From contig JAZOOY010000023.1 of assembly GCA_045655325.1 (NCBI GenBank), positions 1 to 18,532 on the forward strand: DNA of 18,532 nucleotides, given 5' to 3'. Under the pieces are notes generated by a model, which searched no databases, was not told where the DNA came from, and was given only the letters and a program-made list of their open reading frames with translations. Source of the stretch: UBA1738 sp045655325 (lineage in GTDB: Bacteria > Bacillota > Clostridia > UBA1381). Shown here one piece after another: positions 7,419 to 14,028 of this stretch (within the stretch, counting starts at the first letter, position 1; the number at the start of each line of letters is the position of its first letter). The translations under genes were made by a program, and so were the position numbers.

Positions 7419-7442
7419 CTGCCCAAAAATAACCAATAAATA

Positions 7443-7468
7443 AAAAAAACGCCAAAAGGCGTTTTTTT
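7443..7468 (-). terminator. Terminator of greA
   Basis: An 11-bp stem (7443-7453/7458-7468, core ACGCC/GGCGT) with a 4-base loop and A/T flanks overlaps the greA stop codon. It is probably bidirectional. Confidence 0.85.
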
Positions 7469-7979
7469 ATTTCTCGTATTTATAAATGTTTTTGATTACG
7501 AAATCAATTGTGCAAGCTGGTGTTTCGCAAGAAACAGTTTCGCCTTTGGTATGCCCCAAAAGAGCCTTACCAACAGGTGAACTTACTGAAAGAAGAATAT
7601 CGTCCATATCCTTATTCAAAAGGGCATAGATTTCAATTTCGTCAGGACTTACAACTGCGTAAGTCTCAACTTCATCTTCGCCAACTTCCTGAATTTCGAT
7701 TGTGTTACCAAGGCATACAGTGTTTTCTGTAATTTCGTCATCTTCGACAACCCTTGTGTACTTCATCATGTTCATAAGCTGGTTGATCTTTGATTCAACT
7801 TCTGCCTGTTCATTTTTTGCTTCGTCATATTCGGCGTTTTCTGATAAGTCGCCAAAGCCACGAGCCACCTTAATCTTTTCTGTAATTTCGCTTCTTTTCT
7901 CGGTTTTTAAGTAATCAAGTCCTGACTTTAATGCATCCATACCAATACTTGTTAAAACAATTTCTTTGGTTTCTGCCAT
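7467..7979 (-). CDS. greA: Transcription elongation factor GreA
   Basis: GreA enters the RNA polymerase secondary channel and stimulates cleavage of backtracked transcripts. The product from the chosen ATG (7977-7979) is 170 residues, close to the usual 158. The N-terminal coiled coil carries the acidic tip in GDLSENAEYDEAK (43-55; D44 and E47 at the tip). The C-terminal FKBP-like domain has VSPDEIEIY and the SPVGKALLGHTKGE signature. The ATG has GGGAG 8 bases upstream; a longer in-frame start at 8024 would add 15 residues unlike the family and bypass that site. A perfect-consensus promoter (8040-8068) gives a leader of roughly 54 bases. Transcribed as a single gene. Confidence 0.96.
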   Translation of the reverse strand: MAETKEIVLTSIGMDALKSGLDYLKTEKRSEITEKIKVARGFGDLSENAEYDEAKNEQAEVESKINQLMNMMKYTRVVEDDEITENTVCLGNTIEIQEVGEDEVETYAVVSPDEIEIYALLNKDMDDILLSVSSPVGKALLGHTKGETVSCETPACTIDFVIKNIYKYEK

Positions 7980-8039
7980 TTTTAAAAACTCCCTTTCTTT
8001 GTATATAAATGTGTCTTCTGTCAATCACGCATCCTATAC

Positions 8040-8068
8040 ATTATAATCAAAGATTGGCGGGTTGTCAA
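8040..8068 (-). promoter_or_regulatory. Perfect-consensus sigma-A promoter of greA, overlapped by an inverted repeat
   Basis: On the minus strand the -35 is TTGACA (8063-8068), the spacer is 17 bases and the -10 is TATAAT (8040-8045). An inverted repeat AAAGATTG-N9-CAATCTTT (8049-8056/8066-8073) covers the spacer and -35, so it could be an operator. On the plus strand TTGTCA (8062-8067) overlaps the same -35 and could serve the divergent gene at 8158, though no strong -10 follows. Confidence 0.85.
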
Positions 8069-8157
8069 TCTTTTTATTTAATACTAAATAATTCTATGCA
8101 AATAAGAGAATAATTATAACGAAGAAACAAAGAAAAAAACAAGGGATTTATTGAGCT

Positions 8158-9054
8158 ATGGATTTTGAAAAAATCAAAACGGATTTTAAGAAAAGATATG
8201 ATAGGGAATGTGAAAAAATCTATTTCGCAGGAATGGGAACCGAACTTTTTTCTGAAGGTGCAAACACTCTTTCAGGATGCCTTTCCCTTGGTGAAGCGAT
8301 GCTGACGGCAAAACGTGATGACGGCAGGCTTTGCGTGCAATTTTCGGGAAGTGATTCTATGGCGTCTTTTAATATTGAAGACATTGATGTGCATCAGGGA
8401 AAGCGGGTGGCACGTCTTTTGAAGAATGCCCAAAGCTGTGGTGTAAAACTTTCGGGTGCTGACATATTTATCTTCAAAAACTCCCGCATAACCGACCTTT
8501 TGGAACCCCTTATGCTGGGCGGACTTTCCGCTTTTTGCGAAAAAGTGCCAAGAAAAGAAATTTTATTGCCAAGATTTGAAAACTACAAAGAAAATATGAT
8601 AACCCTTTCGGGAAAAAACAAATGCGCCACAATATTTGACGGGCAAAGGGTGACCCATATCCCGTTTTTTGGCGGGAAGTGCAAAGTGGTAATAACCTAT
8701 ACAGGCGGAGATTTTCTGACCATCAAAAAATCTTTTAAGTCATCCTACCAAGACGCACTTTCAGCGCTTAAAAAGGGTGATATGGAAAAGTTTGGTGCGC
8801 TTTTAGACAAGGACACCGAAATTCTTTTAAAAAGAAATAAATGGGACCGTCAGGAAGCGATATTTTCTGCTTCAAAAAACACAAAAGACGCCCTGGGCAA
8901 TGGAATTTTGCCCTGTGGTGGCGTCTTTTCGCTGGTTGAAAACGATAAGGTGGACAGATTCATTCATGGCCTGTCAACTTGCTATCTGAAATACTTTGGC
9001 GGAGTGCCTGATTTTTATGTAACCGATTTTGTGGACAGCGGATATTTTAAATAA
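8158..9054 (+). CDS. Degenerate galactokinase-like GHMP-family protein (probable pseudoenzyme)
   Basis: This 298-residue protein reads like a shortened clostridial galactokinase (usually about 390-430). FAGMGTELFSEGAN (23-36) lines up with the APGRTE-GGNHTDH motif, LSGCLSLGEAMLTAKRDDGRL (about 38-58) with the following strands, and the end GILPCGGVFSLV (249-260) plus GVPDFYVTDFVDSG with the GHMP C-terminal glycine motif. The ATP-binding GLSSSA motif is absent; its place holds ITDLLEPLMLGGLSAF (111-126). The sugar-binding GEHTDY/GNHTDH residues are also lost. Kinase activity is therefore unlikely, yet the frame is intact. A weak AAGGGA ribosome binding site precedes the ATG by 11 bases. It converges on and overlaps by 8 bases the asparagine-synthetase-like gene, with no terminator between. 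The family call is by eye and could be too generous. Confidence 0.6.
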   Translation: MDFEKIKTDFKKRYDRECEKIYFAGMGTELFSEGANTLSGCLSLGEAMLTAKRDDGRLCVQFSGSDSMASFNIEDIDVHQGKRVARLLKNAQSCGVKLSGADIFIFKNSRITDLLEPLMLGGLSAFCEKVPRKEILLPRFENYKENMITLSGKNKCATIFDGQRVTHIPFFGGKCKVVITYTGGDFLTIKKSFKSSYQDALSALKKGDMEKFGALLDKDTEILLKRNKWDRQEAIFSASKNTKDALGNGILPCGGVFSLVENDKVDRFIHGLSTCYLKYFGGVPDFYVTDFVDSGYFK

Positions 9055-10462
9055 TCCTTGGACGGTTTATATCAAACCACATATTCAGCTTGATAAGGTA
9101 GGATATAAGCTCGGATTCGGACTGGTTTTCGGGAAACGTAAAACCACCCTCGCAAAGCCGCAATAGTGCAGACCGCTTAAAGAAAGCAATAATTGGAGAG
9201 TGCTCCTTTGAAATTATATCTAAAAGGATATGTCGAAGCGCAGTTTTTACCCTTTGGGAGCAGATTGGAGACAGAGTTTCTTCCTTATATGAATCTACGT
9301 TAATGACAGGTGTTTTAATTTCAGCCTCAAATGAACCCGCAATAAGGGATGGATAGGCAGGAAGAATATCGCTCTTCGGGATGTATTCCTTTATGTTGTC
9401 TTCCAAAGCATTATAGAACGCATCGTTTTTTATAAGGGTTTGGATATAATTTTTCTTTGGCAAGGTCTGGTCAGGGAATGAGAAATACAGGGTTTCATCG
9501 CTTCCCTTTGCCCGTTTTAATGCTATAGGCAAAAGATAATCGTAGCTTGACAAAAACGGAAATCCGCAGGATGCAACGCAGGATTCTAAAGCCCACAAAA
9601 CAGTTCCGTCATCTATTAAAAGGTGCTGTTTTCGTGTGGCGTGCCCGCCAAAGTCATCAGGAAATTTTTCTGCATAAACGCTTGTTCGAAGGTGTTCTTT
9701 TTCCTGATTTTTGCAAAGGTTTTCTAAAAGCTCAATATCAGGCGAAGTCCCTGATAAAATAATTCCTGCACTTTTCCCGCCAGGAGTATCATTTTTTTGC
9801 GGAAGTATATCAGGCGTTTCGTAATTGCCTTTTATGATTCCGTTTTTTGAAATCTTTAAAAAGCTACGGCAAGGTAGCATATAAACATCTTCAAAAATAC
9901 AGGAAGATATACGGTTCTGGCAGGACAAAAGCTCCAAAAGGCTTTTGGCGGAAATTCGTTTTGATATATCGGGATGGGCAAGGATGCCTTTTAAGGATGT
10001 GGAAAGAATATAATCATCCTTTGCCTTTGCATAGAAAACAGGCACCGACCCGTCGTGAGATGAAATGGCAAAAACCTGCCTGCGCATAGCGTCATAGATT
10101 ATGAAAGCAAACTTGCCCGATAGCTTTTGCCCACACTTTTCGCCAAAGTGTATGTAACATAAAAGTGCAAGCTCTGCATCTTTTTCGCTTAAGAAATGGT
10201 AACCAAAGGAGCAGAGTTCATTTTTTAATTCAGCACAATTTGACAACCCTCCGAAAAAGGTTATGGTAAACTGATAACCCTCGCATATCCTGGTCACAAT
10301 ACTGCCGGTGGAATCGGCAAAAAGAACCGCCTTTTCGCAAATCCAAGGCTCATGGGAAGATTGGTCTGCCATGCCGTTTATTTGGCGAATGAGCAGGTCG
10401 TAATACGGAATATTTTTACTTAGATTATTTTTGAAATTTAAAAGACAGGAAATCCCTTTCAT
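9047..10462 (-). CDS. Degenerate class II glutamine amidotransferase / asparagine synthetase-like protein (probable pseudoenzyme)
   Basis: This 471-residue protein follows the AsnB layout but lacks its active sites. The N-terminal half matches strongly: FGYHFLSEKDAELALLCYIH (about 86-105), GKFAFIIYDAMRRQVF (about 116-131), PVFYA, LKGILAHPD (157-165). The C-terminal end LIKLNMWF matches the AsnB tail. The catalytic Cys after the initiator Met is Lys (MKGIS instead of MCGIA), RGPDxxG is missing, the YNGELYN glutamine pocket is FFGGLSN (69-75), and the SGGLDSS pyrophosphate loop is degraded to SGTSPD (237-242). The usual LSGEGADExFGGY is not seen. The frame is uninterrupted, so it may be a pseudoenzyme with a binding or regulatory role, or early decay. 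ATG has GGGAG 10 bases upstream. Its 3' end overlaps the convergent galactokinase-like gene. Confidence 0.65.
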   Translation of the reverse strand: MKGISCLLNFKNNLSKNIPYYDLLIRQINGMADQSSHEPWICEKAVLFADSTGSIVTRICEGYQFTITFFGGLSNCAELKNELCSFGYHFLSEKDAELALLCYIHFGEKCGQKLSGKFAFIIYDAMRRQVFAISSHDGSVPVFYAKAKDDYILSTSLKGILAHPDISKRISAKSLLELLSCQNRISSCIFEDVYMLPCRSFLKISKNGIIKGNYETPDILPQKNDTPGGKSAGIILSGTSPDIELLENLCKNQEKEHLRTSVYAEKFPDDFGGHATRKQHLLIDDGTVLWALESCVASCGFPFLSSYDYLLPIALKRAKGSDETLYFSFPDQTLPKKNYIQTLIKNDAFYNALEDNIKEYIPKSDILPAYPSLIAGSFEAEIKTPVINVDSYKEETLSPICSQRVKTALRHILLDIISKEHSPIIAFFKRSALLRLCEGGFTFPENQSESELISYLIKLNMWFDINRPRII

Positions 10463-10550
10463 AGAAATTACACTCCCAAGATATAAATTTTCTCTATTAT
10501 TATATGTAGAGAGTTGGAAATTGGTGAGAAAAGGCTTGCCACAAAATAAA

Positions 10551-10571
10551 AAGGACCTTGATAAGGTCCTT
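10551..10571 (-). terminator. Terminator of pncA
   Basis: A perfect 9-bp stem AAGGACCTT/AAGGTCCTT (10551-10559/10563-10571) with a 3-base loop overlaps the pncA stop and is followed on the minus strand by TTTATTTTG. Confidence 0.8.
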
Positions 10572-11079
10572 AAATTATATCAATCTGGCACATTTTCATT
10601 GCTAGGAGTGCATTTTCGTGACTTTCCGGCGTAACACCTGCACAGCAGGATGCTTTAACCGAGATGTTTACTTCAGGAAGATATGCCTTAATCAGCATAG
10701 CGTTTGAGATAACGCAGATATCTGTGCAAAGCCCGATAAGTGTTATATCGGTATAGTCCCCGTCTGCCACAAAGTTTGCAAGCTCAACGCTTCCGAATGT
10801 TGGCTTATAAAAACACTTTTTGCCAACTGCCAACGGCTCAATATCCTTGTCAAGCTTCCAACCGTCAGTGCCTTTGATGCAATGCGGAACAGGAAGATTC
10901 TTTCCTTCGCGGGTTTCTAAATATATGGAAGAGTGTGTGTCAAAAGTAAAAACCACATCTCCGTCAAAGTTTTTAATTTCGTCTATGACAAAAGGGACGA
11001 TTTTCTGTGCCTCGGCTGTACCCAAAGCGCCGTCAATAAAATCCTTCTGCATATCAACAACTACCAATAGTTTACTCAT
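10570..11079 (-). CDS. pncA: Nicotinamidase / isochorismatase-family cysteine hydrolase
   Basis: Probably nicotinamidase, which deamidates nicotinamide to nicotinate in NAD salvage; a broader isochorismatase-like hydrolase is the alternative. The 169-residue length fits small clostridial PncA-like proteins. The catalytic triad is visible: D9 in VVDMQKDF, K92 in YKPTFGS and C122 in CTDICVISNA. D47 and H49 (DTH) and H66 (PVPHC) match the nicotinamidase metal site, which favours PncA over other family members. ATG at 11077-11079 has GAGG 8 bases upstream; the in-frame GTG at 11086-11088 lies inside that ribosome binding site and is rejected. It diverges from ldh over a 109-base region with overlapping promoters. 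Confidence 0.85.
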   Translation of the reverse strand: MSKLLVVVDMQKDFIDGALGTAEAQKIVPFVIDEIKNFDGDVVFTFDTHSSIYLETREGKNLPVPHCIKGTDGWKLDKDIEPLAVGKKCFYKPTFGSVELANFVADGDYTDITLIGLCTDICVISNAMLIKAYLPEVNISVKASCCAGVTPESHENALLAMKMCQIDII

Positions 11080-11098
11080 AAAAATCACCTCTAAAATT

Positions 11099-11127
11099 TA
11101 TATACCACAATTTTTGGAAAAAGTCAA
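11099..11127 (-). promoter_or_regulatory. Sigma-A promoter of pncA
   Basis: On the minus strand the -35 is TTGACT (11122-11127), the spacer is 17 bases and the -10 is TATATA (11099-11104). Its upstream half overlaps the candidate ldh promoter on the other strand. Confidence 0.65.
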
Positions 11128-11142
11128 TTGAATCGGGATAAT
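11114..11142 (+). promoter_or_regulatory. Candidate promoter of ldh, overlapping that of pncA
   Basis: The -35 is TTGGAA (11114-11119), the spacer is 17 bases and the -10 is GATAAT (11137-11142), giving a leader of about 40 bases. TATATAAA at 11164-11171 is another -10-like word but lacks a -35. Confidence 0.45.
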
Positions 11143-11188
11143 ATAAAGGAATTTGAGATACACTATATAAAAAAGAAAGGAGACTAAT

Positions 11189-12130
11189 ATGTTCAGAGGA
11201 AAGGTAGTTGTAGTAGGTGCAGGAGCGGTTGGGTCAACCACTGCATACACTCTTTTATTAGGCGGATTATTTCAGGAAATTGTACTAATTGATATAAGAA
11301 AAGATAAAGCAGAGGGCGATGCCCTTGATATGGCACACGGCGTGTCACTTGTAAAGCCTGTTACGGTAACAGCGGGTGATTATTCCGATTGCCGTGATGC
11401 GGATATCGTTATAATCACGGCAGGTGCACCACAAAAGGGCGTTGAAACAAGACTTGACCTTTTAAAGGATAACGTCAAGGTGTTTGAGGGAATCATAAAG
11501 GACGTTATGAAATATGCACCAAGCGATGTTATTTTGATGCCGGTAACAAACCCTGTGGATATTTTAACTTATGTAACATACAAGCTTTCCGGACTTCCAA
11601 AAAATCAGGTTATAGGTTCGGGAACTGTGCTTGACACGGCAAGGCTTAAGTATATGATAAGCCGAAAAACAGGGGTTGACGCAAGAAACTGCCATACCTA
11701 TATTATTGGTGAGCACGGGGATAGCGAAGTTGCGGCGTGGAGTGTTACTAACATTGGCGGTATGACAATGAACGAGTTTTGTAAATACACCGATAAGTGT
11801 AACTTAAATGACCTTGATATTATGTATAATGAAGTTAAAAACTCTGCTTATGAAATCATAAAGAAAAAGGGTGCTACCTACTATGCCATAGCTATGGCTG
11901 TTGCACGAATCTGTGAGTGTATCGCAGGTGATGAAAATTCTATCCTTACGGTATCGGGTGTTTTCACAGGCGAATATGACATCCGTGATGTTGCCCTTTC
12001 TGTGCCGACAAAGGTAAGCGGTCAGGGAATTGAAAATATCCTTGAAGTGCCGTTCTCAAAAGAGGAAATGAAAGGACTTCGGGATTCTGCGGCAACCCTA
12101 TCAGGTTTGCTTCGTGAAATAGGAATGTAA
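11189..12130 (+). CDS. ldh: L-lactate dehydrogenase
   Basis: NAD-dependent L-lactate dehydrogenase reduces pyruvate to lactate and regenerates NAD in fermentation. The 313-residue length is normal. The Rossmann loop is GAGAVG (10-15), with D35 ending the second strand for NAD selectivity. Q82 in the mobile loop (GAPQKGVETR) indicates lactate/pyruvate rather than malate, where Arg is found. R88, N121, D149 and R152 (SGTVLDTAR) and H176 in GEHGD complete the active site. AAAGGAG lies 7 bases before ATG. It is divergent from pncA and ends in a strong terminator, so it is a single-gene unit. I see no TTGTTAA-type Rex operator upstream. Confidence 0.95.
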   Translation: MFRGKVVVVGAGAVGSTTAYTLLLGGLFQEIVLIDIRKDKAEGDALDMAHGVSLVKPVTVTAGDYSDCRDADIVIITAGAPQKGVETRLDLLKDNVKVFEGIIKDVMKYAPSDVILMPVTNPVDILTYVTYKLSGLPKNQVIGSGTVLDTARLKYMISRKTGVDARNCHTYIIGEHGDSEVAAWSVTNIGGMTMNEFCKYTDKCNLNDLDIMYNEVKNSAYEIIKKKGATYYAIAMAVARICECIAGDENSILTVSGVFTGEYDIRDVALSVPTKVSGQGIENILEVPFSKEEMKGLRDSAATLSGLLREIGM

Positions 12131-12166
12131 AAACAGGCTGTCTGCAAATGCAGACAGCCTGTTTTT
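12130..12166 (+). terminator. Strong terminator of ldh
   Basis: A near-perfect 17-bp inverted repeat (12130-12146/12149-12165, GC core CAGGCTGTCTGC) starts at the stop codon and ends in a T-tract. A weaker stem with a bulged G at 12202-12230, followed by six T residues, may be a back-up. Confidence 0.9.
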
Positions 12167-12270
12167 GGCATAAAAATGCAGATTTTTTAACACCAATGAA
12201 TAAAAAAGGACCTTGAAAACTGTCTTTTTTGGGAATTTTGTAAAAAAAGCAAAATAATTAAAAATAAGTC

Positions 12271-12299
12271 TTGAAAAATAAGAAATAATCTGTTAAAAT
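12271..12299 (+). promoter_or_regulatory. Sigma-A promoter of guaB
   Basis: The -35 is TTGAAA (12271-12276), the spacer is 17 bases and the -10 is TAAAAT (12294-12299), in an A/T-rich region. The predicted leader is only about 28 bases, too short for a purine riboswitch. GGAGGG lies before the ATG. Confidence 0.7.
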
Positions 12300-12333
12300 A
12301 GTAAAAATACATTAAAATGGAGGGAATGTTCTT

Positions 12334-13800
12334 ATGACAGACAAATTTGCAAAAGAAGGCTTAACTTATGATGACGTGCTTTTAATTCCTCAGGAATCAG
12401 ACATAACACCAAACATGGTAGAGCTTTCAACTAACCTTACAAAAACACTAAAGCTAAATATTCCTCTTATGAGTTCTGCTATGGATACTGTAACAGAGTC
12501 AGAAATGGCAATCGCTATGGCTCGTGAAGGCGGTATCGGTATCATACACAAGAATATGACTATCGAACAGCAGGCTTTGGAAGTTGATAAGGTAAAACGT
12601 TCAGAAAACGGAGTTATCAGAAATCCATTCTGTCTTTCAAAGGAGCATACTCTTAAAGATGCAGATGACCTTATGCACCGCTACAGAATTTCAGGTGTTC
12701 CAATCTGTAATGAAGAAAACACACTAATCGGTATTATAACAAACCGTGACCTTCGCTTTGAAACAGACTATGAAAAAAAGATTGAAGAAGCAATGACAAG
12801 CGAAAACCTTATCACTGCTCCTGTTGGAACGACTCTTGAAGAAGCTCAGCAGATACTAAGCAAGCACAAGATTGAAAAGCTTCCATTGGTTGATGAAAAC
12901 AACAAGCTTAAGGGTCTTATCACAATCAAGGATATAGAAAAGGCTGTTAAGTATCCAAACGCTGCAAAGGATGCAGCAGGAAGACTTCTTTGCGGAGCGG
13001 CTATCGGTGTTACAAATGATATTTTAGATAGAGTTAAGGCACTAGTTGACGCAGGTGTTGACGTACTTGTTTTAGACTCTGCTCACGGTCACTCAAAGAA
13101 CATTATTGAAAAAGTTAAGGAAGTTAAAAAGAACTTCCCTGAAATCCCTGTTATCGCAGGTAATATCGCAACAGGCGAAGCTGCTGAAGCTCTAATCAAG
13201 GCAGGCGCTGACTGTATTAAGGTTGGTATCGGCCCTGGCTCAATCTGTACAACTCGTGTTGTTGCAGGTATCGGTTGCCCACAGGTTACAGCTATCTATG
13301 ACGTTGCACAGGTTGCTAAAAAGCACAAGATTCCTGTAATAGCAGACGGAGGATTGAAGTATTCAGGTGATATTCCAAAGGCTATTGCAGCAGGTGCTGA
13401 CGTAGTTATGATGGGTAGCTTACTTGCTGGTTGTGAAGAAAGTCCAGGCGAATTTGAAATCTATCAGGGTAGAAGATTTAAGGTTTACCGTGGTATGGGT
13501 TCAATCGCAGCTATGGAATCAGGCTCAAAGGACAGATATTTCCAGACAGGCTCAAAGAAGCTTGTTCCTGAAGGTGTTGAAGGTCGTGTGCCTTACAAGG
13601 GACCTGTTTCTGATACAATCTTCCAGCTACTTGGCGGTCTTCGTGCCGGTATGGGTTACTGTGGAACAAAGACTATTGAAGAACTTAAGAAGAACGGTAA
13701 GTTCGTAAGAATTACAGGCGCAGGTCTTAAGGAAAGTCACCCACACGATATTTACATCACAAAAGAAGCACCAAACTACAGCTACCACTCAGAAGCGTAA
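12334..13800 (+). CDS. guaB: Inosine-5'-monophosphate dehydrogenase
   Basis: GuaB oxidises IMP to XMP with NAD, the committed step of GMP synthesis. At 488 residues it is full length. The barrel opens with LTYDDVLLIP (9-18) and MSSAMDTVTE. Two CBS domains are inserted at about 95-145 and 155-205 (ISGVPICNEENTLIGIIT; IEKLPLVDENNKLKGLIT). The catalytic loop GIGPGSICTT carries C305, with DSAHGH at 248-253 before it. The IMP phosphate-binding ADGG and MGSL segments and the mobile flap (EGVEGRVPYKG) are present. Codon use is more biased than in neighbouring 8158-10462, as expected for a well-expressed gene. It is monocistronic and followed after 5 bases by the structured element at 13806. Confidence 0.97.
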   Translation: MTDKFAKEGLTYDDVLLIPQESDITPNMVELSTNLTKTLKLNIPLMSSAMDTVTESEMAIAMAREGGIGIIHKNMTIEQQALEVDKVKRSENGVIRNPFCLSKEHTLKDADDLMHRYRISGVPICNEENTLIGIITNRDLRFETDYEKKIEEAMTSENLITAPVGTTLEEAQQILSKHKIEKLPLVDENNKLKGLITIKDIEKAVKYPNAAKDAAGRLLCGAAIGVTNDILDRVKALVDAGVDVLVLDSAHGHSKNIIEKVKEVKKNFPEIPVIAGNIATGEAAEALIKAGADCIKVGIGPGSICTTRVVAGIGCPQVTAIYDVAQVAKKHKIPVIADGGLKYSGDIPKAIAAGADVVMMGSLLAGCEESPGEFEIYQGRRFKVYRGMGSIAAMESGSKDRYFQTGSKKLVPEGVEGRVPYKGPVSDTIFQLLGGLRAGMGYCGTKTIEELKKNGKFVRITGAGLKESHPHDIYITKEAPNYSYHSEA

Positions 13801-13805
13801 GCGGG

Positions 13806-13973
13806 AGTGCTATAAATTTGGCGCAGATCGTATGAAAATAAAAACCAACATCGAAAGATGTTGGTTTTTTTGTTTCATACTATAAACAAAAACGAGCCAC
13901 TTGGCGTACAACAGTACGCCGTCGGGCAAGATGAACTCGTTTCGTTTATTCTGCATCCAAATTTATACGCACT
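13806..13973. repeat. 168-base three-way-junction palindromic element (MITE-like repeat or structured RNA)
   Basis: The ends are imperfect inverted repeats. The left end reads AGTGC, TATAAATTTGG, C, GCAGA (13806-13827). The reverse of 13950-13973 reads AGTGC, G, TATAAATTTGG, AT, GCAGA. That gives 21 matched pairs with one bulge and one small internal loop. Between them arm A pairs 13830-13837 with 13873-13880 and 13841-13852 with 13857-13868 around a GAAA tetraloop. Arm B pairs 13882-13887 with 13944-13949, 13891-13896 with 13936-13941, CTTG 13900-13903 with CAAG 13927-13930, and GCGTAC 13904-13909 with GTACGC 13914-13919, leaving a 7-base bulge CGTCGGG. Almost no bases lie outside the fold. 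No target-site duplication or transposase is seen. Whether it is mobile or a conserved RNA cannot be decided here. Confidence 0.65.
13841..13871 (+). terminator. Terminator of guaB (arm A of the palindromic element)
   Basis: A perfect 12-bp stem (13841-13852/13857-13868) with a GAAA tetraloop and a T-tract reaching 13871 lies about 40 bases past the guaB stop. It coincides with the inner half of arm A of the element at 13806-13973. Confidence 0.85.
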
Positions 13974-13993
13974 GGAAGGTATTGCGAGATATT

Positions 13994-14027
13994 AAAAAAG
14001 ACTTTGCGTTATTGCAAAGTCTTTTTT
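13994..14027 (-). terminator. Terminator of lgt
   Basis: A perfect 14-bp stem (13994-14007/14014-14027, core GACTTTGC/GCAAAGTC) with a 6-base loop sits directly beyond the lgt stop. Its A/T flanks give a T-tract on the minus strand. Confidence 0.85.
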
Positions 14028-14028
14028 G

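Noticed and set aside
7235..7432. 65-residue plus-strand frame in the tspO-greA gap
   Set aside because: It is lysine-rich from AT-rich DNA, lacks a good ribosome binding site, runs through the orphan promoter and into its terminator, and matches no family I know.
10463..10550. Promoter of the asparagine-synthetase-like gene
   Set aside because: A TATAAT word is present on the minus strand at 10499-10504, but no -35 resembling TTGACA lies 16-18 bases upstream, so it was not listed as a feature.
11080..11188. Rex redox-repressor operator between pncA and ldh
   Set aside because: Searched by eye for TTGTTAA/TTGTGA-type inverted repeats; only a partial CCA-N7-TGG is present, not convincing.
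12167..12333. Purine or other riboswitch upstream of guaB
   Set aside because: The predicted leader is about 28 bases and AT-rich, with no conserved aptamer core. The weak bulged stem at 12202-12230 is at most a back-up terminator for ldh.
13424..13708. 94-residue frame inside guaB
   Set aside because: Same-strand alternate frame inside the strongly conserved IMPDH barrel; a shadow frame.
13800..13980. Target-site duplication flanking the 168-base element
   Set aside because: Flanks (GGG on the left, GGA on the right) share only two bases, so insertion by a transposase cannot be claimed from this copy.
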